This document shows, in pieces, positions 1 through 6,332 of a DNA stretch of 6,900 nucleotides (within the stretch, counting starts at the first letter, position 1; each line of letters opens with the position of its first letter). The notes beneath the pieces are model-generated. The model was not told the origin of the DNA. It saw nothing but the letters and a program-made list of their open reading frames with translations, and made no database searches. The stretch lies in NCBI GenBank assembly GCA_937927265.1, contig CALBCO010000224.1, positions 1 through 6,900 on the forward strand, given 5' to 3'. A program made the position numbers and the translations under genes. This DNA comes from an uncultured Verrucomicrobiae bacterium. Lineage in GTDB: Bacteria > Verrucomicrobiota > Verrucomicrobiia > Palsa-1439.

Positions 1-449
1 TTGGTGGGCTTCTCGATCTTCCACCGCTCGGCCAGCTTGCGATTGATGAGGGCGACTTTCTCCCGGTAGATGGGCGACGTGTAACAGTGATTGTGCCGTT
101 CGCCATGCAGATTGCGGACGCGGTTCGGGCCAACCCGCAGTACTTCCGGGTACTTCTGCGACAGCCAGGCCGGGCGCGCTCCACTCGGCGTCGCCAACAC
201 CGCGAACGCGCCGTTCGCCGCGAGTTGATCCATCACCCGGTCCAGCCAATCAAAGGTGAACTTTCCTTCCGCCGGTTCCACGGCCGCCCAGGAAAAAATC
301 CCAACCGACATCGCATTGCAGCGCGCCAGTTTCATCAGTCGCATGTCTTCGGCGATGATCTCCGGCATGTGCAACCACTGGTCAGGATTGTAATCTCCGC
401 CATGAAGGAAATGCGGACACTTCGGGTTGATGGGCGGATACCGTTTCAT
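1..449 (-). CDS. GH42-family beta-galactosidase, N-terminal part (runs off left edge)
   Basis: The first 149 codons of a glycoside hydrolase family 42 protein; the gene continues beyond base 1. GH42 enzymes hydrolyse terminal beta-D-galactosides, usually from oligosaccharides or plant and host glycans. Family features visible on the minus strand: HGGDYNPDQW near residues 16-25 (start of the TIM barrel), SVGIFSWAAVEPAEGKF at 48-64, the FDWLD segment at 66-70, TPSGARPAWL at 87-96, and ERHNHCYTSPIYREK at 117-131. The acid/base catalytic Asn-Glu pair normally lies shortly after this point and would be outside the window, so catalytic competence cannot be judged. No signal peptide is evident, which suggests a cytoplasmic enzyme. 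The ATG at 449 is chosen because a perfect Shine-Dalgarno sequence precedes it by 5 nt. The gene starts 10 bp after the cysS stop codon on the same strand. The family call is firm; the exact substrate is unknown. Confidence 0.9.
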   Translation of the reverse strand, partial: MKRYPPINPKCPHFLHGGDYNPDQWLHMPEIIAEDMRLMKLARCNAMSVGIFSWAAVEPAEGKFTFDWLDRVMDQLAANGAFAVLATPSGARPAWLSQKYPEVLRVGPNRVRNLHGERHNHCYTSPIYREKVALINRKLAERWKIEKPT

Positions 450-454
450 CAAAA

Positions 455-462
455 CCTCCTTA
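455..462 (-). promoter_or_regulatory. Strong Shine-Dalgarno site of the GH42 gene, overlapping the cysS stop codon
   Basis: The minus strand reads TAAGGAGG, with a 5-nt spacer before the ATG at 449. The first three bases (462-460) are also the TAA stop of cysS. Ribosomes finishing cysS therefore stop on the GH42 ribosome-binding site, which implies translational coupling. The other genes in the window have no comparably strong Shine-Dalgarno sequence. Confidence 0.85.
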
Positions 463-1860
463 GATTCGTTTGGCGCGCGCGCCTTGCGGCGTGTCTTCGA
501 TCAGCCAGCCTTGCGCTTTGAGTTGGTCGCGGATTTCGTCAGCCCGCTTGAAGTTCTTTGTTTTCCGGGCGGCTTGCCGCTCCGCCACCAGTTGCTGCAC
601 TTCCGCTGGCACCTCGGATTGCACGGGCAATCCGAAACCGAGAACTTGATCCAGTTTCTGCCACGTGGCGAGGATGCCGGTGGATTCGTCGGCGCTGAGG
701 ACGCGCTTGTTCGCCTCCCGGATGAACTCAAAGAGGACACCCAGCGCGCCGCTGATGTTCAGATCGTCATCGAGAGCCGCCTCGAACGGCGCGCTGAGGG
801 CAGCGCGCCCTACCGGGGCGGCCGGGATTGTGGGTAGGGCGGGCTGCCCCCAGCCCGCCATGTCCTGCAGCTTCAACAAGAACTCGTCCATCCGCTGCAA
901 CGCCGACCGGGCGGCTTGAAGACCATCCATCGTGAAATTGAGCGGATCGCGGTAGTGACAGGAAATTAGGGCGTACCGGATTTCGCGGCCGGTCCAGCCT
1001 TTGGCCAGCAGGTCGCGAAGCGTGAAGAAGTTGCCGGCTGACTTGCTCATCTTTTTGCCTTCGACAAGCAAGTGAGCGTTGTGCAGCCAGTATTTGACGA
1101 ATGGTTTGCCGGTCGCCGCTTCGCTCTGGGCAATTTCGTCTTCGTGATGCGGGAAGACCAAATCTTCTCCGCCGCAATGAATGTCAAACGTCTCACCGAG
1201 GTGTATCATGCTCATCACGCTGCACTCAATATGCCACCCCGGTCGCCCCGGCCCCCACGGCGAATCCCATCGCACCGGCCCGTCCGCTTCATCCCACGCT
1301 TTCCACAACGCAAAATCGGCCATTTGCTCTTTGGCGTACTCGTCCTGCTTGACCCGTGCCCCGGCAACCTGTTCGTCGAGTTTCCGGTGCGAGAGTTTGC
1401 CGTACTCCGGAAACGATCGGATGGAGTAGTACACCGAACCGTCGTCGGCCACATACGCGTGTTTCTTGGCCACGAGCGTTTCGATCAACTGGATGATGCC
1501 CGGAATGGTTTCCGTAGCGCGCGGGGTGACGTGAGCCCGTTTGATGTTCAACGTGTCGAGGTCGCGGAAAAACTCTTCCGTGTAAAACCCGGTCACGTCG
1601 GCAAGCGTCCTGCCGGTTTCGCGGACGGTGCGGATGATTTTGTCTTCCACGTCGGTGATATTCATCACGTGGCGGACGGCGTAGCCTTTGTATTCGAGGT
1701 ATCGGCGCAGCAAGTCCTCGAACATGAACGCCCGGAGGTTGCCGATGTGAGCGTAGTTGTAAACGGTCGGCCCGCAGGTGTACATGCCGACCGACGGCGG
1801 GTGGAGCGGCACGAATTCCTCTTTGCGGCGGGTTAAAGTGTTGAAGAGTTGAAGAGGCAT
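460..1860 (-). CDS. cysS: Cysteine--tRNA ligase (CysRS)
   Basis: Class I aminoacyl-tRNA synthetase that activates cysteine with ATP and charges tRNA-Cys; cytoplasmic. From the ATG at 1860 the protein has 466 residues, against about 461 in E. coli. Visible features: the HIGH-type signature HIGN at 38-41, the KMSKS loop at 270-274, and the zinc site that selects cysteine, with ligands C29 (YTCGP), C213 (HIECS), H238 and E242 (FPHHEDE). The C-terminal anticodon-binding region ends with the usual LIEDTPQGAR motif (453-462). An in-frame TTG at 1866 would add two residues, but neither start has a clear Shine-Dalgarno sequence; ATG is preferred. Residues 335-358 are an Ala/Pro/Gly-rich insert encoded by a double palindromic repeat (788-859), placed between the catalytic part and the C-terminal helices. 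It lies 128 nt downstream of ispF, across a heptad-repeat tract, and directly before the GH42 gene. Confidence 0.97.
   Translation of the reverse strand: MPLQLFNTLTRRKEEFVPLHPPSVGMYTCGPTVYNYAHIGNLRAFMFEDLLRRYLEYKGYAVRHVMNITDVEDKIIRTVRETGRTLADVTGFYTEEFFRDLDTLNIKRAHVTPRATETIPGIIQLIETLVAKKHAYVADDGSVYYSIRSFPEYGKLSHRKLDEQVAGARVKQDEYAKEQMADFALWKAWDEADGPVRWDSPWGPGRPGWHIECSVMSMIHLGETFDIHCGGEDLVFPHHEDEIAQSEAATGKPFVKYWLHNAHLLVEGKKMSKSAGNFFTLRDLLAKGWTGREIRYALISCHYRDPLNFTMDGLQAARSALQRMDEFLLKLQDMAGWGQPALPTIPAAPVGRAALSAPFEAALDDDLNISGALGVLFEFIREANKRVLSADESTGILATWQKLDQVLGFGLPVQSEVPAEVQQLVAERQAARKTKNFKRADEIRDQLKAQGWLIEDTPQGARAKRI
788..859. repeat. Double palindromic repeat (REP-like) inside cysS
   Basis: Two perfect 9-bp-stem hairpins with 4-nt loops stand at the two ends of a 72-bp segment. 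The first is GGCGCGCTG (788-796), loop aggg, CAGCGCGCC (801-809). The second is GGCGGGCTG (838-846), loop cccc, CAGCCCGCC (851-859). The inner edges mirror each other: CCCTACC at 808-814 and GGTAGGG at 833-839. The segment is a multiple of three and is read through in frame by cysS, giving residues 335-358 (AGWGQPALP... to ...GRAALSAP). The GGTAGGGCGGG edge matches the right edge of the mobile element near 6540-6550. E. coli CysRS has only a short linker (about a dozen residues) here, so the segment looks like repeat DNA domesticated as a linker. Confidence 0.75.
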
Positions 1861-1868
1861 AATCAAAA

Positions 1869-1977
1869 ATGGAGTGATGGAGGGTTGGAGGGATGTAGGA
1901 ATGGAGGAATGGAGTGTTGGAGTGTTGGGAGGGAAAGTTGTTGTCCCACTACTCCATTACTCCAGCACTCCACTGCC
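1869..1977. repeat. Heptad-like tract forming an imperfect hairpin between ispF and cysS
   Basis: The left part (1869-1930) is a run of variants of a 7-8-nt purine-rich unit (TGGAGTG, TGGAGGG, TTGGAGTG). The right part (1945-1975) carries the complement type (CACTACTCCA, TTACTCCA, GCACTCCA). The inner arms 1910-1930 and 1944-1964 pair at 17 of 21 positions, with two further G-T wobbles, around a 13-nt loop. Further TGGAG/CTCCA units extend the pairing outward. The tract fills almost the whole 127-bp gap between ispF and cysS and lies directly before the cysS start, leaving no room for a normal ribosome-binding site. Similar low-complexity heptad tracts are, to my recollection, common in metagenomic Verrucomicrobiota and relatives; this was not checked. 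Confidence 0.75.
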
Positions 1978-1987
1978 GTTCCGTTCT

Positions 1988-2461
1988 TCATGCTTCCACA
2001 CTCGCCATCGCGACGACCACGATGCCTTCTTTGCGGCCGGTAAACCCAAGATGCTCGCTGGTGGTGGCTTTCACGCCGATTTGATTCGCGCCCACGCCCA
2101 TCGCGCGCGCAAGATTGGCCTGCATCGCCGGGATGTGGGGCGCAAGTTTGGGTTCTTGGGCAATGATCATCGCATCCACATTGTTGATCCGGCCACCGGC
2201 CTGCCGGACCCGGTCGGCGCATTCCCGGACGATGACCAGGCTGTCCATGTCTTTGCACTGGGGATCGCCGGGTGGGTAGAACTTCCCAATATCGCCCAGC
2301 GCCAGCGCGCCGAGCAACGCATCAGCCACCGCGTGCGCCAACACATCGGCGTCGCTGTGCCCGGCCAACCCGCGTTCATGCGGCACCGTCACACCGCCGA
2401 TGATGCATTTCCGGTTCGGCGCGAACGGATGCACGTCAATCCCAATCCCAACGCGATTCAT
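1988..2461 (-). CDS. ispF: 2-C-methyl-D-erythritol 2,4-cyclodiphosphate synthase
   Basis: MEP-pathway enzyme that cyclises CDP-methylerythritol 2-phosphate to methylerythritol cyclodiphosphate with release of CMP; normally a cytoplasmic homotrimer. The protein has 157 residues (E. coli 159). The metal-binding residues are present: D9 and H11 in GIDVHPF, and H43 in the segment after GHSDADV. The GALALGDIGKFYP stretch and the C-terminal family signature KATTSEHLGFTGRKEGI are intact. The ATG at 2461 is chosen because family homology begins there. The open frame continues upstream to 3232, but that part is antisense to the oxidoreductase gene. No good Shine-Dalgarno sequence is seen. Its partner ispD is on the same strand 1.45 kb upstream, separated by the opposite-strand oxidoreductase, so ispF must use its own promoter in or near 2462-2545 or depend on read-through antisense to that gene. 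Confidence 0.97.
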   Translation of the reverse strand: MNRVGIGIDVHPFAPNRKCIIGGVTVPHERGLAGHSDADVLAHAVADALLGALALGDIGKFYPPGDPQCKDMDSLVIVRECADRVRQAGGRINNVDAMIIAQEPKLAPHIPAMQANLARAMGVGANQIGVKATTSEHLGFTGRKEGIVVVAMASVEA

Positions 2462-2545
2462 GGCCGCGAAGGGTACACAAAGTCTGCGGCCGGCGCGAAT
2501 CTTTTTCGGTGGTCGGCCAACCATTCGCTGTAGTAAAGTCCGGCC
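2462..2545. other. Divergent intergenic region between ispF and the oxidoreductase
   Basis: An 84-bp gap separates two divergently transcribed starts, so promoters for both genes are expected here. I see no convincing -35/-10 pair in either direction; a TAGTAA at 2531-2536 is the nearest -10-like sequence for the plus-strand gene but has no matching -35. Neither start has a strong Shine-Dalgarno sequence. Confidence 0.4.
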
Positions 2546-3802
2546 ATGAGCCATTTCAGGGACCTGGACGTGCTGGTGGCGGGCGGCGGGCCGGCGGGCG
2601 TGGCGGCGGCCGTGATGGCGGCCCGGCAAGGGGCAAAAACCTTGCTCGTCGAACGCTACGGCCGCCTCGGCGGCGCGGACGTCAACAACCTTGTCCACCC
2701 GCTCATGGGCGGTGTCCGGTCGCCGTTGGTCGAGGAACTGTCTCAGCGCTTCGCCAAAATCGGCAACGACTACGAATTGCTCGATCTGGTTTACGCCGAC
2801 TGGCTGACCGAAGCCGGCGCGGAAATCCTGCTCCACGCATGGGTCGTTGAACCCATTCGGCAAGACCGGGCCGTGCGCGGCTTGCGCGTGTTGACCAAAC
2901 AAGGCCTGCTCGATCTTGGTGCGCACGTCGTGGTGGACGCCACCGGCGACGCCGATGTGGCCTTCAGAGCCGGGGCCGCCTTCGAAAAGGGACGCCCCCA
3001 GGACGGCTTGATGCAGCCGGTCAGCATCATGTATCGGCTCGGTGGCGTGGACAAAACCATCGGCCTGCTTTGCGGCAGCGAGGAACAAGCCACCAAGGTC
3101 CACGTCCCCGAAGGCACGTGGCACGAGGTCGTCCATGCCGGGCAGGCGCGCGGCGAGTTGCCGGCCACCATCGGCGTGATTCGCGTCTATGAAGCGCCCC
3201 ACCCCGGCGAGCGCATCGTCAACGCCACCCAAGTCAACCGCGTGGACGGCACCAACGTCCTCGACCTCACCCGCGCCGAACTCGAAGCCCGCCGGCAGGC
3301 GTTAGTGGTGACCGATTTACTCCGCAAACACGCGCCCGGCTACGAAAAGTGTTACATCGCCCAAATGCCCCAAAGCGTCGGCGTCCGCGAAACGCGCCGC
3401 TTCCTCGGCGTCGAGTATCTGACCCGGCAAGATGTGGTGACCGGCCGTAAATGGGACACGGCCATCGTCCGCGACGCCTTCTTCCCCGTGGACATTCACA
3501 ATCCTGACGGGGCTGGCCAAGCGGAAGGATTACAGGCGGCACAGGTGCGGCATTACGACATCCCGTATGGCTGTTTGGTGCCACGCGAGGTGGACGGCTT
3601 GCTGCTGGCCGGGCGGTGCATCAGCGGCAGTCACGACGCGCATGCCTCGTACCGGGTCCAACGCATTGTCATGGCCATTGGGGCCGCCGCCGGGGCCGCC
3701 GCCGCGCTGGCGGCACGCGACCGGATCGAACCGCGGGCGGTACCGGTCAGAGATATTCAAGCACTGGTGGGGATCAGCACCCTGCCCCACGCTGAATCAT
3801 GA
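2546..3802 (+). CDS. FAD-dependent oxidoreductase (FAD_oxidored-type)
   Basis: A 418-residue flavoprotein. The N-terminus is a Rossmann dinucleotide-binding fold: VLVAGGGPAGVAAA around 9-22 with the GxGxxG-type glycines at 13-18, and LLVERYGRLGG (33-43), where E36 should bind the adenosine ribose. A second FAD contact, VVVDATGDADVA, lies at 128-139. GVRETRRFLG at 279-288 and the C-terminal FAD-binding segment GLLLAGRCISGSHDAHASYR at 351-370 are typical of the FAD_oxidored group (Pfam PF12831), often found in Planctomycetes and Verrucomicrobia and sometimes mislabelled as xanthan lyase. Substrate and electron acceptor cannot be told from sequence. No signal peptide or membrane segment is evident; the N-terminus goes directly into the fold. 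It is the only confident plus-strand gene and separates ispD from ispF. Convergent with ispD, divergent from ispF, it is probably a separate transcription unit. Confidence 0.88.
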   Translation: MSHFRDLDVLVAGGGPAGVAAAVMAARQGAKTLLVERYGRLGGADVNNLVHPLMGGVRSPLVEELSQRFAKIGNDYELLDLVYADWLTEAGAEILLHAWVVEPIRQDRAVRGLRVLTKQGLLDLGAHVVVDATGDADVAFRAGAAFEKGRPQDGLMQPVSIMYRLGGVDKTIGLLCGSEEQATKVHVPEGTWHEVVHAGQARGELPATIGVIRVYEAPHPGERIVNATQVNRVDGTNVLDLTRAELEARRQALVVTDLLRKHAPGYEKCYIAQMPQSVGVRETRRFLGVEYLTRQDVVTGRKWDTAIVRDAFFPVDIHNPDGAGQAEGLQAAQVRHYDIPYGCLVPREVDGLLLAGRCISGSHDAHASYRVQRIVMAIGAAAGAAAALAARDRIEPRAVPVRDIQALVGISTLPHAES

Positions 3803-3870
3803 ACTCCAAACGCGGTGCCGAGAACCGGTGTCCTCAATGCGTGGGCCGGCAGTGTGGCGGAAGTGGCGGA

Positions 3871-3916
3871 GCAGTGTCTGGCAGCACTGCGGTCACGGGC
3901 AGAAGCCCGCTCCTAC
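3871..3916. repeat. Palindromic repeat with two hairpins at the 3' end of ispD
   Basis: The 110-bp gap between the convergent ends of the oxidoreductase and ispD holds two hairpins: GCAGTG (3871-3876) with CACTGC (3885-3890), and CGGGC (3896-3900) AGAA GCCCG (3905-3909). Read on the minus strand the segment begins GTAGGAGCGGGCTTCTGCCC, of the same general TAGG-GCGGGC type as the repeats in cysS and at 6540-6550. The ispD stop codon TAG (3915-3913) is part of it. No T-tract follows on either strand, so a role as intrinsic terminator is possible but not shown. The remainder, 3803-3870, shows nothing recognisable. Confidence 0.6.
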
Positions 3917-4584
3917 CGGCCCGCTTGAAGTAGGGCTGCAGCAATGGCGAGGTCGTTGGGCGTGGTGACTTTGAGGTTGAGGAATGGGGTTTCGACGAGG
4001 TGGACCGGTTGGCCGAGGAGTTCGACGGCGGCGGCTTCGTCGGTGACCACGATCCCCTTCTCCAAGACTTGCCGGTAGGCCTGCCGGAGCAGGTCGGCGC
4101 GGACGGTCTGCGGCGTTTGAACGGCCCAGAGTTTCGTCCGGTCCACGGTGCGGATGACCGTCCGGTCGGCGTTGGCTTCTTTGATGGTGTCCACCACTTT
4201 GGTCGCGGCGATGCCGGTGCCGTGTTGCCGGGCGCTGGCAATCGTTGCTTCAATCAAGGCCGGGGTGACCAGCGGTCGGGCGCCGTCGTGGACGGCCACG
4301 ATCTCGCCGCGCGCCTTGTCGAGGCCGTTCCAGACGGAGTTTTGGCGTTCGACGCCACCGTCCACGTAGGCCGCGACTTTCTTGAACTGCCGGCCAATCT
4401 GCGCGGCTGGGTCGGCGTAGTCGGGACGGCGGACGAGGATGATCTCGTCCACGGCGGCGCATTGCTCGAACGCGGCCAACGAGTACCAGAGCAACGGTTT
4501 GCCGAGGAGTTCGAGGAATTGTTTATTCGGACCGCCGCCCATCCGGGTGGAACGGCCGGCAGCGAGCACCAAGCCGGTAATCAT
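3913..4584 (-). CDS. ispD: 2-C-methyl-D-erythritol 4-phosphate cytidylyltransferase
   Basis: MEP-pathway enzyme that couples CTP to methylerythritol 4-phosphate to give CDP-methylerythritol and pyrophosphate; cytoplasmic, usually a dimer. The protein has 223 residues, slightly shorter than E. coli (236). The nucleotide-binding loop LVLAAGRSTRMGGGPNKQFLEL (5-26) carries R14 and K21; VAVHDGARPLV (96-106) is the family signature, with Gly in place of the usual first Ala of DAARP; VDRTKLWAVQTPQ (147-159) holds R149, matching E. coli R157; and LKVTTPNDL (204-212) has the C-terminal lysine K205 equivalent to E. coli K213. The ATG at 4584 begins at the family start; no Shine-Dalgarno sequence is evident. 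It lies 19 nt downstream of the yacL-like gene, probably in the same operon. The stop codon lies within a palindromic repeat, so the last residues (AGR) may be repeat-derived. Confidence 0.96.
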   Translation of the reverse strand: MITGLVLAAGRSTRMGGGPNKQFLELLGKPLLWYSLAAFEQCAAVDEIILVRRPDYADPAAQIGRQFKKVAAYVDGGVERQNSVWNGLDKARGEIVAVHDGARPLVTPALIEATIASARQHGTGIAATKVVDTIKEANADRTVIRTVDRTKLWAVQTPQTVRADLLRQAYRQVLEKGIVVTDEAAAVELLGQPVHLVETPFLNLKVTTPNDLAIAAALLQAGR

Positions 4585-4603
4585 GCCGGCAGGCTAGCAA
4601 ATC

Positions 4604-5641
4604 TTATGGCAACGACGCAAGCGCGTCAGCCTGGGCGGCAATTGTTTCCGACACAACGTTTGCAAATACCATCCGCCCCGCTCCCGTTTGCAGGACGCGG
4701 TCAATCACCACTTCCACCTCCTGCCCAATCAGTCGGCGAGCTTGATTGACCACAATCATCGTACCGTCGTCCAGGTAGCTGATAGCTTGCTGCGGTTCGC
4801 GCCCTTCTTTGACCAGGCGCACGAGCAGTTTTTCGCCTGGCAGGACCACGGGGCGCAGGGCGCGTGCCAGTTCGTTGAGGTTCAGCACCTTGACGTGTTG
4901 CAACTCGGCCACGCGGGCCAAGTTGAAGTCGTTGGTGACGATCTCCGCCGGCAAGACCTTGGCCAAGTGGACCAGTTTGCCGTCCACTTCCTTGATCTGC
5001 GGCACCTCGTTGTCGTGGACTTTGACCTCCACACGCGGGTTGCGTTGCAATGCGCGGAGCACTTCCAGACCGCGCCGGCCGCGGGCCCGTTTCGTGTCGT
5101 CGTCGGCATCGGCGATGTATTGAAGTTCGTGGAGGATAAACTGGGGCACAATCAACACCGCGTCGAGAAAACCGCTGGCGCACACTTCCTGAATCCGACC
5201 ATCAATGATGACATTCGTGTCTACCAACACCAGCCGCTCGGGTTTGTTTTCGCGCATGAATTTGACATACGGGATCACGAGATTGAACTCATCTTTGCCC
5301 CGCAACGCGATCACCGTCGCCAAATAAGTACAAACCAGAAAGAGGATAATTTGGGCCACTAGATTGGTTTGCGGGTCCACTTTGCTGAACAACACCGAAT
5401 TACCAATGAAATAGCTGACGACCGTCCCGATCATTAGCCCGAACGTGATCGCCGACAACCCACGCAAAGAGAAACTGCGCGTCGCTAGGTCAATCCCGAT
5501 CATCGCCCCACCACCGCTCAACCCTAGCGCCAATGCAATGATCGGATGCTGCGCCCAGTCGGGATTGAGTTGGGAAATGCTCCAACTTCCCAACGCGCAC
5601 AAAATCAAAAACACAACGCGAATAGCAAACAGAGTCATCAT
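4604..5641 (-). CDS. YacL-like membrane protein with PIN and TRAM domains
   Basis: A 345-residue protein. The first 112 residues hold four likely membrane segments (about 5-22, 33-52, 61-80, 93-113). A PIN nuclease domain follows from about 136: LVLVDTNVIIDGRI contains D141, HELQ contains E172, and VDGKLVHLAKVLPAEIVTND contains D220 and D238, giving a full set of acidic metal-binding residues. A C-terminal TRAM domain (about 264-331, with LPGEKLLVRLVKEG and MIVVNQARRLIGQEV), expected to bind RNA, completes the YacL architecture. The PIN domain should face the cytoplasm; the physiological target of YacL is, to my knowledge, unsettled. ATG codons at 5641 and 5638 are equivalent candidates; neither has a clear Shine-Dalgarno sequence. 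In Bacillus subtilis yacL directly precedes ispD, as here (19-nt gap), which supports both identification and co-transcription. Confidence 0.93.
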   Translation of the reverse strand: MMTLFAIRVVFLILCALGSWSISQLNPDWAQHPIIALALGLSGGGAMIGIDLATRSFSLRGLSAITFGLMIGTVVSYFIGNSVLFSKVDPQTNLVAQIILFLVCTYLATVIALRGKDEFNLVIPYVKFMRENKPERLVLVDTNVIIDGRIQEVCASGFLDAVLIVPQFILHELQYIADADDDTKRARGRRGLEVLRALQRNPRVEVKVHDNEVPQIKEVDGKLVHLAKVLPAEIVTNDFNLARVAELQHVKVLNLNELARALRPVVLPGEKLLVRLVKEGREPQQAISYLDDGTMIVVNQARRLIGQEVEVVIDRVLQTGAGRMVFANVVSETIAAQADALASLP

Positions 5642-5706
5642 CGCTTGGGCCTGTCTTCACATTGATAAATAGCAAGTCTGAGGCCAATTCCCGATGGGGA
5701 CACCGC

Positions 5707-6324
5707 CTAGCGGGAGCGAGAAATCCGCGGGGCTGGTCCGTTGTCGCGGCGAAGCTGGTCGGCGGTGATGACGGCGCGGGCCACGTCGACCAGCTTGCGG
5801 TTTTCGTTGCGGGCGGTCTTCTGCAATTTCAAATAGGCGCTTTCCTCGTCCAAACCCGTCTGCCGCATCAAAATGCCTTTGGCCCGTTCAATGAGCTTGC
5901 GCGATTCCAACGCTTCCTGCGCCTCGTGGAGTTTGTGTTCCATGTCGCGGGATTTCTGAAACGCGGTCAACGCCAGCTCGATGGCCGGCTTGATTCGGTC
6001 GGCGCTGAACGGTTTCACGATGTAGCCGTGCGCGCCCGCCCCGGCCGCTTCGCTGCCCAGACCGGCCTCGGTGTAGGCGCTGATCATAATCAACGGCGTT
6101 GGCCGTTGGTTCTGAATCAGGCGCGCGGCCGCCAAGCCGTCCACGTGGGGCATGCGGATGTCCAGAAACACCAAGTCCGGCTGGGTCTCGCCCACCAACG
6201 CCACGGCTTGCTGGCCATCAGCGGCCTCGCCCACGACTTCGTGTCCCAGCCCGGTCAAGACCTTGCGCAACGCCAAAAGCGTGACACCGTCATCATCGGC
6301 AATTACCACGCGCAACGATTTCAT
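5707..6324 (-). CDS. Response regulator with receiver and ANTAR RNA-binding domains
   Basis: A 205-residue REC-ANTAR protein, the architecture of AmiR/NasR-related regulators and of mycobacterial PdtaR. The receiver domain (1-120) has the acidic pocket D10-D11 in IADDDG, phosphoacceptor D55 in VFLDIRMP, S82 in the Thr/Ser position and K104 in VKPF, so it should be phosphorylatable. A helical, probably coiled linker (about 121-143) leads to ANTAR (about 140-190), with RKLIERAKGILMRQTG and ARNENRKLVDVARAVI close to the family consensus. ANTAR domains bind paired RNA stem-loops and prevent transcription termination. The ATG at 6324 is preferred to 6588 because the receiver fold begins there and the longer frame would run through a mobile element. 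No histidine kinase is in the window. The gene ends 65 bp before the yacL-like gene on the same strand; co-transcription is possible. Its RNA target is unknown. Confidence 0.94.
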   Translation of the reverse strand: MKSLRVVIADDDGVTLLALRKVLTGLGHEVVGEAADGQQAVALVGETQPDLVFLDIRMPHVDGLAAARLIQNQRPTPLIMISAYTEAGLGSEAAGAGAHGYIVKPFSADRIKPAIELALTAFQKSRDMEHKLHEAQEALESRKLIERAKGILMRQTGLDEESAYLKLQKTARNENRKLVDVARAVITADQLRRDNGPAPRISRSR

Positions 6325-6332
6325 CTGCGGCC

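Noticed and set aside
87..837. Plus-strand open frames opposite the GH42 start and the cysS 3' end
   Set aside because: Arg- and His-rich shadow translations; the minus strand is clearly coding.
1072..1836. 254-codon open frame on the plus strand
   Set aside because: Lies wholly antisense to cysS; the composition is a by-product of GC-rich third positions and no family is recognisable.
1861..1987. T-box riboswitch or CRISPR array upstream of cysS
   Set aside because: No T-box sequence or terminator/antiterminator pair is visible, and the repeats are 7-8 nt without spacers, so neither fits.
2462..3232. Upstream extension of the ispF reading frame (257 extra residues)
   Set aside because: It is antisense to the clearly recognisable oxidoreductase gene, and IspF homology starts at the ATG at 2461. 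The extension has no domain features.
3896..3909. Intrinsic terminator between the convergent genes
   Set aside because: A GC-rich stem is present but there is no T-tract on either side; recorded as a repeat instead.
4000..5362. Long plus-strand open frames opposite ispD and the yacL-like gene
   Set aside because: Antisense shadows of conserved genes, with unusual His/Gln/Asp/Val-rich composition and no start signal.
5642..5706. Promoter for the yacL-like gene
   Set aside because: TTGGCC and TATTTA elements exist on the minus strand but are only 10 nt apart; no acceptable -35/-10 pair was found.
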